Source: Bacteroidales bacterium (GTDB lineage Bacteria; Bacteroidota; Bacteroidia; Bacteroidales; UBA932). Taken from it: 5,050 nt of DNA. The notes beneath the pieces are model-generated. The model made no database searches. It was not told the DNA's origin and was given only the letters and a program-made list of their open reading frames with translations. The stretch's first letter is position 1. The number at the start of each line of letters is the position of its first letter. The stretch is from the NCBI GenBank assembly GCA_004552115.1, contig SFPH01000129.1, positions 1 to 5,050 on the forward strand, read 5' to 3'. This document shows, piece by piece, positions 1 to 5,050 of this stretch. The position numbers and the translations under genes were made by a program.

Positions 1-1026
1 CCTCTCGTCCAGTTTTCTGAGTTCCTCCGATGTGGAATTGCCGAAGAGCATCCTGGATGCGGCGAGGGCGTTCTCGTATTCAGCCTCTCCGTGCACGAGA
101 ATTGTCACTTCCTTTGCGAGGAGCTTCTGGAGCTTCCTCTGTCCCGGATCGAGCTGGTGCTCGGCGATGGCAGCCTCGATCTCCTCTTTCCCGAGCAATG
201 TGAAAATCTTGATGTAGCGGTCAGCATCCTCGTCGGACACATTGAGCCAGAACTGGTAGAACTCGTAAGGGGATGTCTTCACCGGGTCAAGCCAGATATT
301 GCCATTCTCGGTCTTGCCGAACTTCTTGCCGTCGGCCTTCCTGATGAGCGGGCAGGTGAGGGCGTAAGCGTCTGTCTTTCCGAGAGTTCTGCGGATGAGC
401 TCGGTTCCGGTGGTGATGTTTCCCCACTGGTCGCTTCCGCCCATCTCCAGACGGCATCCCTTGTTCTGGTAGAGCCAGAGGAAGTCGTAGCCCTGGAGGA
501 GCTGGTAGCTGAACTCCGTGAACGACATGCCCTCCCTGGATTCATTGGAAAGGCGCATCTTCACCGAGTCCTTGGCCATCATATAGTTCACCGTGATGTG
601 CTTGCCGATGTCGCGGATGAAGTTCAGGAATCCGTAGTCCTTCATCCAGTCGTAGTTGTTCACGAGCTCGGCCCTGTTCGGGGCATCGGACTCGAAATCA
701 AGGAACTTGGAAAGCTGCTTCTTGATGCATGCCACATTGTGGTTGAGGGTGGCCTCATCGAGGAGATTGCGCTCCTTGGATTTTCCGGAAGGGTCTCCGA
801 TCATTCCGGTAGCTCCGCCCACGAGGGCAATCGGTTTGTGTCCGCATTCCTGGAAATGCTTGAGTATCATAATGCTGACCATATGGCCTATGTGAAGCGA
901 ATCGGCCGTGGGATCAATGCCCACGTATGCTGCCGTCGGACCTTCCATAAGCTTCTCCTCAGTGCCCGGCATGATGTCCTGGATCATGCCCCTCCATCTG
1001 AGTTCCTCGACAAAATTCTTGTTCAT
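1..1026 (-). CDS. tyrS: Tyrosyl-tRNA synthetase, partial (C-terminus off the left edge)
   Basis: This enzyme charges tRNA-Tyr with tyrosine, using ATP, in the cytoplasm (class I aminoacyl-tRNA synthetase). The window holds residues 1-342 in frame to its left edge. The family is usually about 400-430 residues, so the C-terminal S4-like RNA-binding domain is mostly outside. Visible signatures are the HIGH motif at residues 45-48, the KMSKS-equivalent KFGKT at 235-239, and the GGSDQWGN block at 196-203. Tyrosine-pocket residues known from the Bacillus stearothermophilus enzyme are present: Y34, D38 and D78 at identical numbers, and Y174, Q178 and D181 shifted by five. The ATG at 1024-1026 begins [15 protein letters not shown], the expected N-terminus for Bacteroidota TyrS. 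The leader before it is A-rich with no Shine-Dalgarno sequence, as is usual in this phylum. It is transcribed divergently from tpiA. No frameshift or missing catalytic residue was seen. Confidence 0.97.
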   Translation of the reverse strand, partial: MNKNFVEELRWRGMIQDIMPGTEEKLMEGPTAAYVGIDPTADSLHIGHMVSIMILKHFQECGHKPIALVGGATGMIGDPSGKSKERNLLDEATLNHNVACIKKQLSKFLDFESDAPNRAELVNNYDWMKDYGFLNFIRDIGKHITVNYMMAKDSVKMRLSNESREGMSFTEFSYQLLQGYDFLWLYQNKGCRLEMGGSDQWGNITTGTELIRRTLGKTDAYALTCPLIRKADGKKFGKTENGNIWLDPVKTSPYEFYQFWLNVSDEDADRYIKIFTLLGKEEIEAAIAEHQLDPGQRKLQKLLAKEVTILVHGEAEYENALAASRMLFGNSTSEELRKLDER

Positions 1027-1058
1027 ATCTGTTTCTTTTTATTTCAAAATCGCTGGCC

Positions 1059-1076
1059 GGGAGGCAGGTGCCACCC
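1059..1076 (-). promoter_or_regulatory. Hairpin in the tyrS 5' leader
   Basis: On the tyrS strand the sequence reads GGG-T-GGC-ACCT-GCC-T-CCC. This is a 3+3 bp stem with a T/T mismatch and a four-base loop. It would sit only a few bases from the predicted tyrS transcript start (about 1078-1080) and about 30 bases upstream of the start codon. It could stabilise the 5' end of the transcript or affect translation; that is inference. It contains GGTGGCACC, which resembles the T-box core, but there is no room for the rest of a T-box leader. Confidence 0.35.
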
Positions 1077-1084
1077 CCGAACTG

Positions 1085-1092
1085 CAAATATA
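1085..1092 (-). promoter_or_regulatory. tyrS promoter, Bacteroidota -7 element
   Basis: The minus strand reads TATATTTG, an exact match to the Bacteroidota -7 consensus TAnnTTTG, and is followed by CAG. The predicted start of transcription is near 1078-1080, giving a leader of about 53 bases. No TTG is found at the usual 19-21 bases upstream, so the -33 half is weak or absent. Confidence 0.6.
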
Positions 1093-1145
1093 GACATATT
1101 TTTCCGTAATATTACCGGTGAACAATGATGATTCTGCCTGACAGA

Positions 1146-1176
1146 TTGTTATTTTCAGGGAAAACCACTAAATTTG
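1146..1176 (+). promoter_or_regulatory. tpiA promoter (TTG - 20 bp - TAAATTTG)
   Basis: The plus strand carries TTG at 1146-1148 and TAAATTTG at 1169-1176, separated by 20 bases. This fits the Bacteroidota sigma-ABfr type promoter (TTG / TAnnTTTG). Transcription would start near 1182, giving an A/T-rich leader of about 30 bases before the ATG at 1213. The promoter also decides the gene start: an in-frame TTG at 1174 lies inside the -7 element and so cannot be the start codon of this transcript. Confidence 0.7.
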
Positions 1177-1212
1177 CAGACTGTTTGGAAATTATTTAAA
1201 AACTATATTGCA

Positions 1213-1968
1213 ATGAGAAAGAAAATTGTTGCCGGAAACTGGAAAATGAACACCACCGTTCCGGAAGGCGTTGAACTCGCAAAGGCAGTTGTTGAGAAAT
1301 CAGCCCAGGTAGCTGAGGGCATAGGCCTCGTGATCGCTACTCCTTTCACCCACCTCGTGCCGGTTGCTGATGTCGTAAAGGGTACCCGCGTGCAGCTTTC
1401 AGCAGAGAACTGCGCTGACAAGGAGAAGGGTGCATACACCGGAGAGGTATCTGCGGCAATGCTCGCTTCCGCAGGCTGCGAGTACACCATCCTCGGACAT
1501 TCCGAGAGAAGGCAGTATTACGGTGAGACTGACGCCATTCTCGTTGAGAAGGTCAAGCTCGCTCTTGCAAACGGTCTCGATGTAATCTACTGCGTAGGTG
1601 AGAATCTTGACCAGAGAGAGGCAGGCAAGCACTTCGAGGTCGTTACCTCACAGATCGAGAACGTTCTCTTCGGTCTCAGCGCCGAGGAGATGGCGAAGAT
1701 TGTTGTCGCCTATGAGCCTGTATGGGCCATCGGAACCGGCAAGACCGCTACGGCAGAGCAGGCACAGGAGATCCACGCCTGCATCCGCAAGGTGCTCGCT
1801 GACAAGTTCGGGGCACAGGTTGCAGACGATACCACCATCCTCTATGGCGGAAGCTGCAAGCCGTCCAATGCCAAGGAGCTTTTCGCCTGCCCTGACATCG
1901 ACGGCGGTCTCATCGGCGGCGCCGCATTGAAGGCTGACGATTTCATCCAGATCGCACTTTCATTCTAA
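1213..1968 (+). CDS. tpiA: Triosephosphate isomerase
   Basis: This enzyme interconverts dihydroxyacetone phosphate and glyceraldehyde 3-phosphate in glycolysis and gluconeogenesis, as a cytoplasmic (beta/alpha)8 barrel that usually dimerises. The product is 251 residues, the normal family length. Seen in the sequence: the N-terminal AGNWKMN with N9 and catalytic K11; catalytic H96 in LGHSERR; catalytic base E168 in [13 protein letters not shown], whose residues 169-178 form the mobile active-site loop; YGGS at 211-214; and the phosphate-binding GGLIGGAAL at 231-239. The ATG at 1213 is chosen because it gives the canonical N-terminus and lies about 30 bases after the predicted transcript start; the upstream in-frame TTG (1174) would add 13 atypical residues from within the promoter. 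It is divergent from tyrS and appears to be transcribed from its own promoter. Nothing suggests truncation or transfer. Confidence 0.98.
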   Translation: MRKKIVAGNWKMNTTVPEGVELAKAVVEKSAQVAEGIGLVIATPFTHLVPVADVVKGTRVQLSAENCADKEKGAYTGEVSAAMLASAGCEYTILGHSERRQYYGETDAILVEKVKLALANGLDVIYCVGENLDQREAGKHFEVVTSQIENVLFGLSAEEMAKIVVAYEPVWAIGTGKTATAEQAQEIHACIRKVLADKFGAQVADDTTILYGGSCKPSNAKELFACPDIDGGLIGGAALKADDFIQIALSF

Positions 1969-1991
1969 TTCATTGACGGATTGATCATTAC

Positions 1992-2029
1992 TGTCCGGGA
2001 GAGGGGCTTGGGAGTTCTTTTCCCGGACA
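1992..2029 (+). terminator. Probable terminator hairpin after tpiA
   Basis: TGTCCGGGA at 1992-2000 and TCCCGGACA at 2021-2029 form a perfect 9 bp inverted repeat, 24 bases after the tpiA stop. Some G-T and G-C pairs may extend it inward. Only a short mixed tract (TTCTTACATT) follows instead of a clean T-run, so it could be a terminator or a 3' stabilising hairpin with partial read-through into the next gene. Confidence 0.55.
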
Positions 2030-2047
2030 TTCTTACATTGATTGCCT

Positions 2048-3652
2048 ATGTTTAGACGTTATTTTGCTGCGGCAGCCTGCCTGATTGCGGCTTGCAGCTG
2101 TGCTGACAGGACCCCCGAGTCCCCTCTCCAGAAGAAGGTTGACGCTTATGCTGTTTATCAGATAGGTTCTCCGTATATGGATGGCCTTACTGACAACGGG
2201 AAGGAAGTACTGAACCTTTTCAGAATGGCCGCCGACGAAGTCGACCATATCTACTGGCAGCAGTCATTCGGGGACAAGTCCGTTTTCGAGGCACTTCCGG
2301 AGGGCCCGGAGAGGTCCTATGCGATGATCAATTACGGTCCTTGGGACAGGCTTGACAACAATGCCCCTTTCATCGCTGGTTATGGCGAGCGCCCTGCCGG
2401 GGCCCGCTTCTATCCTGAAGACATGACCAGGGATGAGTTCGACGCATTCGACGACCCTCTCAAGCTCAACCCTTATACCCTCATCAGGAGGGGAGAGGAC
2501 GGAAAGCTCAAGACAGTATGGTATCACGAGGAGTATGCCGAGAGCATCGACAAGATTGCCCGCTACCTTGAGTCTGCTGCGACAATGACCATCAAGGAGA
2601 GTGTCAGGAACTACCTTCTCAAGCGTGCGGAAGCCCTCAGGACTGACGACTATTATGAGTCCGACCTTGCCTGGATGGATATGAAGGACAGCAAGATGGA
2701 CCTTGTCATCGGCCCGATCGAGGACTACGAGGACGGCATCAACGGAGTCAAGACCGCCTATGAGTGCTTCATCCTCCTCAAGGATCTCAAGAAGACAGAT
2801 GAACTCACCAAGTACATCGCCATGCTTCCTGACCTTCAGAAAGAGCTTCCTTGCCCTGAGGAGTACAAGACCTTCGTTCCCGGCACCGAGTCGGACATGT
2901 TCGTGTATGACGCCATCTACTATTCCGGCGACGCCAATGCCGGCAGCAAGACCATCGCCATCAACCTTCCGAACGACCCTAGGGTGCATGCGGAGAAGGG
3001 CACCCGCCGTCTCCAGCTCCGCAATGTCATCAAGGCCAAGTTCGACAAGATAGTATACCCTATCGGAACCATTCTCATCGAGCCTGAGCAGCAGAGATAT
3101 CTCAGCTCCGACGCATTCTTCTGGAATGTCACATTCCATGAGGTTGCCCATGGTCTCGGCGTGAAGGAGACTGTAAACGGTCTCGGGTCTGTGGATGCGG
3201 CTCTCGGAAACGAATCTTCTGTCTGGGAGGAGGCAAAGGCTGACATTCTCGGTCTCTATATGGTGTGCAACCTGATTGACAAGGGCGAGATTCCGCTCAT
3301 CTCCAAGGAGGCCGCCATCACCACCTACATCGCAAGCCTTGTCCGTTCAGTGCGTTTCGGCGCCGCCGGAGCTCATGGCCGCGCAAATATGATGTGCTAC
3401 AACTTCCTCAAGGACAATGGCGCCTTCGAACGCAACAAGGACGGCCTCTATCATATAAATTATGACAAGGTCCCTGAGGTCGTGGCTGCCTGGGCTGAGC
3501 TCATCATCACGACTCAGGCGACAGGCAACTATATGTTCGCCAAGGAGTACGACACCAATCATGCCGTTGTTCCGGAGGCCCTCTCCGCCGACATTGCCAA
3601 TGTCAACCGCGGCGGTGTGCCTGTGGACATCAGGTTTGAATTTGTATGGTAA
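2048..3652 (+). CDS. M49-like (dipeptidyl-peptidase III related) zinc metallopeptidase lipoprotein
   Basis: This is a predicted lipid-anchored zinc peptidase of 534 residues. The start region has basic residues (FRRY), a short hydrophobic stretch and a lipobox LIAAC, giving lipidation at C16; the mature protein would sit in the cell envelope. M49-family features in order are: GPIEDYEDGINGVK at 222-235, like the GFIESYRDPFGSRG block of DPP III; NLPND at 306-310, like NIPNYDD; the zinc motif HEVAH at 364-368, followed by GLG; and EEAKAD at 394-399, matching the EECRAE helix that supplies the third zinc ligand. H364, H368 and one of E394/E395 would bind zinc, with E365 as catalyst. The motif is HExxH, one residue shorter than HExxGH of classical DPP III; I recall a similar HExxH form in M49-like domains such as plant Nudix fusions. 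The ATG at 2048 is chosen over an in-frame TTG at 2042. The substrate is unknown; cleavage of short peptides is inferred. No convincing promoter was seen between 1969 and 2047. Confidence 0.82.
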   Translation: MFRRYFAAAACLIAACSCADRTPESPLQKKVDAYAVYQIGSPYMDGLTDNGKEVLNLFRMAADEVDHIYWQQSFGDKSVFEALPEGPERSYAMINYGPWDRLDNNAPFIAGYGERPAGARFYPEDMTRDEFDAFDDPLKLNPYTLIRRGEDGKLKTVWYHEEYAESIDKIARYLESAATMTIKESVRNYLLKRAEALRTDDYYESDLAWMDMKDSKMDLVIGPIEDYEDGINGVKTAYECFILLKDLKKTDELTKYIAMLPDLQKELPCPEEYKTFVPGTESDMFVYDAIYYSGDANAGSKTIAINLPNDPRVHAEKGTRRLQLRNVIKAKFDKIVYPIGTILIEPEQQRYLSSDAFFWNVTFHEVAHGLGVKETVNGLGSVDAALGNESSVWEEAKADILGLYMVCNLIDKGEIPLISKEAAITTYIASLVRSVRFGAAGAHGRANMMCYNFLKDNGAFERNKDGLYHINYDKVPEVVAAWAELIITTQATGNYMFAKEYDTNHAVVPEALSADIANVNRGGVPVDIRFEFVW

Positions 3653-3658
3653 TATATG

Positions 3659-3689
3659 AGTTCCGCCGTGGATTCCGCGGCGGAACTTT
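3659..3689 (+). terminator. Strong terminator hairpin after the M49-like gene
   Basis: Bases 3660-3671 pair with 3675-3686 (GTTCCGCCG with CGGCGGAAC, plus one G-T and two G-C pairs inward) around a three-base loop. A further A-T pair at 3659/3687 extends the stem to about 13 bp. It lies 6 bases after the stop codon and is followed by TTTGATTT. This is the best-formed terminator in the window. It ends only about 20 bases before the tdh start codon. Confidence 0.75.
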
Positions 3690-3708
3690 GATTTAAACTT
3701 TATAAACA

Positions 3709-4688
3709 ATGAAAGCACTTGTAAAGAAGTATGCTGAACCGGGAATCTGGATGGAAGATGTCCCGATGCCGGAAGTCGGTGTAAATGACGTTCTTATCAA
3801 GATTTGGAAAGTAGCCATTTGCGGTACTGACCTCCACATCTACAACTGGGATCAGTGGGCCCAGAACACGATCAAGACCCCGATGACCATCGGTCACGAG
3901 TATGTCGGCGAGATTGTGAAGTTGGGCAGCGGTGTCAAGAACTACAAGATCGGAGACCGCGTGACCGGAGAAGGCCATATCGCCTGCGGTCATTGCCGCA
4001 ACTGCCGCAGGGGCCGCGAGCACATCTGCGAGAACTCCATCGGAGTGGGCGTGAACCTGTCGTGAAGGTCGATTCCCGCATTCCTGACGATTTCATGGCC
4101 ATCATGGATCCGTTCGGAAACGCTACCCACACGGCCCTTTCCTTCCCGCTTCTCGGCGAGGACGTCCTCATTACCGGAGCCGGCCTTATCGGAACAATGG
4201 CGACAGCCATCTGCAAGTTCGCCGGTGCGAGGAACATTGTAGTGACCGACCTGAGCGAGTATCGTCTTGACATTGCCAGGAAAATGGGCGCTACTCTCTG
4301 CGTGAACCCTACAAAGGGCGACTCAGTCGCTGCCGCAATGCATGAGCTCGGCCTCAAGGGCTTTGACGTGGGTCTCGAGATGTCAGGTTCTCCGGTTGCC
4401 CTTCGGGAAATGATTGACAGCATGTATTCCGGCTCGAAGATTTCCCTTCTCGGAATCCAGCCTGACTCGGCTCAGATTCCTTGGAGCAAGGTAATCTTCA
4501 ATGCGCTCACCCTCAAGGGAATATACGGACGTGAAATGTGGGAGACCTGGTACAAGATGGAGCAGATGCTCATTTCCGGTCTCGACCTTTCCCCGGTCAT
4601 CACCCACCGCTTCAAATTCGATGATTTCCAGAAGGGATTCGACGTGATGAAGAGCGGACAGTGCGGAAAGGTGCTGCTGGAGTTCTAG
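3709..4688 (+). pseudogene. tdh: L-threonine 3-dehydrogenase, disrupted by an internal deletion and frameshift
   Basis: The intact enzyme oxidises L-threonine to 2-amino-3-oxobutyrate with NAD+, the first step to glycine and acetyl-CoA via Kbl (not in this window). It is a zinc-dependent medium-chain dehydrogenase. The first part (3709-4062, 118 codons, then TGA at 4063-4065) has the family N-terminus [19 protein letters not shown], catalytic-zinc residues C38, H63 and E64, and structural-zinc cysteines C93, C96, C99 and C107. The second part continues in another frame from 4062 to TAG at 4686-4688 (208 codons). It has [13 protein letters not shown], the NAD-binding GAGLIG (4176-4193), [12 protein letters not shown] and the C-terminal THRF...[10 protein letters not shown]. 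Between GVGVN (ending 4056) and [10 protein letters not shown] (from 4062) only 5 bases remain, where E. coli Tdh has about 16 residues including FAEYLVIP. The parts sum to 324 residues against about 341 normally. All other motifs are intact, so the break is recent or an assembly error. No clear promoter of its own was seen. Confidence 0.9.
4050..4066 (+). other. Deletion junction in tdh, flanked by a CGTGAA direct repeat
   Basis: CGTGAA occurs at 4050-4055 and again at 4061-4066, five bases apart, exactly where about 16 codons of tdh are missing. The TGA stop of the first fragment (4063-4065) overlaps a GTG at 4062-4064 that is in frame with the second fragment, giving a GTGA overlap. The short repeat may have helped the deletion, although both copies remain, so simple slippage between them would not explain it. 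Confidence 0.6.
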
Positions 4689-4701
4689 GCTTACATAAGC
4701 C
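4688..4701. terminator. Small palindrome between the converging tdh and nadD ends
   Basis: GGCTTA-CA-TAAGCC is a perfect palindrome spanning the last base of the tdh stop and the nadD stop codon. As RNA it would form about 5 bp with a four-base loop on either strand. It has no T-run, so any terminator role is weak and uncertain. Confidence 0.25.
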
Positions 4702-5050
4702 ATTCACTCATATCCTCCCCCGCTTCCAGGCCTTCCCTGATGCGGGTGGAGGATATGTCTATTATCGGGGCGTCTATCAGCTGGATTCTGTACATCCTGT
4801 GCGAGGCGTCCTCCAGCATCAGCAGGTCGGAGCCGGACTCCGCTGCATCCAGGACGTACGCTGCCGGAAATTCTGCGCATTCATTTATCAGCGACTCTTT
4901 CAATGCCTTGATGTCGAATCCTTTGCGTGGGTAAACCGCCACTCCGTATTCGGACAGGAGACGGGGAAAGTCCCGCCATTTCCGGATGGATGAAAGATTG
5001 TCGGCGCCCATCACGAGGGTGAAGTCATTCTCCGGCTCCCTCTTCTTCAG
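4691..5050 (-). CDS. nadD: Nicotinate-nucleotide adenylyltransferase, partial (N-terminus off the right edge)
   Basis: NadD transfers AMP from ATP to nicotinate mononucleotide to form deamido-NAD+, the penultimate step of NAD synthesis in the cytoplasm. The window holds the last 119 codons; the family is about 190-210 residues, so the N-terminal GxFxPxHxGH nucleotide-binding motif is outside. Seen here are VMGADN followed by a tryptophan (GADN at 4997-5008), typical of the NadD core, and ISSTRIR (4736-4756), the C-terminal ATP-binding signature of nucleotidylyl transferases. The reading frame is open to base 5050, and the in-frame ATG and GTG codons near 5009-5014 are internal, since conserved NadD sequence continues upstream (NDFTLVMGADN). 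It ends in TAA at 4691-4693, 2 bases from the tdh stop on the other strand. The assignment as NadD and not another nucleotidyltransferase rests on GADN plus SSTRIR and is fairly firm. Confidence 0.88.
   Translation of the reverse strand: MKKREPENDFTLVMGADNLSSIRKWRDFPRLLSEYGVAVYPRKGFDIKALKESLINECAEFPAAYVLDAAESGSDLLMLEDASHRMYRIQLIDAPIIDISSTRIREGLEAGEDMSEWLM

Noticed and set aside
1027..1080. Complete T-box riboswitch upstream of tyrS
   Set aside because: The leader from the predicted promoter is about 53 bases, too short for stem I, specifier loop and terminator, and the core base does not match the tRNA-Tyr discriminator.
91..1128. A 345-codon open frame on the plus strand, opposite tyrS
   Set aside because: It is antisense to a strongly conserved tyrS over almost all its length, shows no recognisable domain and runs across the tyrS promoter. 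It is explained by codon bias of the real gene.
1121..1150. Inverted repeat AACAAT / ATTGTT, 18 bases apart, overlapping the tpiA -33 element
   Set aside because: Six A/T-rich base pairs at this spacing are expected by chance; no second copy or known regulator site supports an operator.
1174..1212. Upstream TTG start for tpiA, adding 13 residues
   Set aside because: The TTG is part of the -7 promoter element TAAATTTG, and the ATG at 1213 gives the canonical triosephosphate isomerase N-terminus.
2264..3151. A 295-codon open frame on the minus strand inside the M49-like gene
   Set aside because: It lies entirely opposite a coding region with family motifs and has no recognisable features of its own.
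3855..4061. Treating the frame from 3855 to 4688 as a separate 277-residue gene
   Set aside because: Residues before 4062 are an out-of-frame reading of the tdh N-terminal coding sequence and show no homology; only the part from 4062 is dehydrogenase sequence.
4057..4066. Programmed ribosomal frameshift in tdh
   Set aside because: There is no slippery heptamer, and a shift would not restore the ~16 missing residues; a deletion explains the data better.

Overview
The window reads as ordinary chromosomal sequence from a member of the Bacteroidota, most likely Bacteroidales. The evidence is: two promoter elements of the Bacteroidota type (TAnnTTTG at the -7 position, one with a TTG 20 bases upstream); A/T-rich leaders without a Shine-Dalgarno sequence; a tyrosyl-tRNA synthetase and NadD of the kind found in that group; and a lipoprotein metallopeptidase of the M49-like type. 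The genus cannot be fixed from the sequence alone.

Layout. Bases 1-1026 (minus) hold the first 342 codons of tyrS, whose 3' end lies off the left edge. A 186-base divergent intergenic region (1027-1212) carries a promoter for tyrS on the minus strand, a hairpin in the tyrS leader, and a promoter for tpiA on the plus strand. tpiA (1213-1968) is complete with all catalytic residues. A hairpin (1992-2029) follows it. Next comes a 534-residue lipoprotein related to the dipeptidyl-peptidase III family (2048-3652), closed by a strong hairpin (3659-3689). Then comes L-threonine 3-dehydrogenase (3709-4688), which is broken: about 16 codons are missing at 4057-4061 and the reading frame shifts there. 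On the minus strand, the 3' part of nadD (4691-5050) converges on tdh with only 2 bases between the stop codons.

The genes are mostly unrelated in function: translation (tyrS), glycolysis (tpiA), peptide turnover in the cell envelope (M49-like), threonine breakdown (tdh) and NAD synthesis (nadD). No mobile element, CRISPR array, tRNA or rRNA gene was seen, and I found no new multi-gene system. The points most worth checking are the internal deletion and frameshift in tdh, which could be real gene decay or an assembly fault, and the shortened zinc motif (HEVAH in place of HExxGH) of the M49-like lipoprotein.
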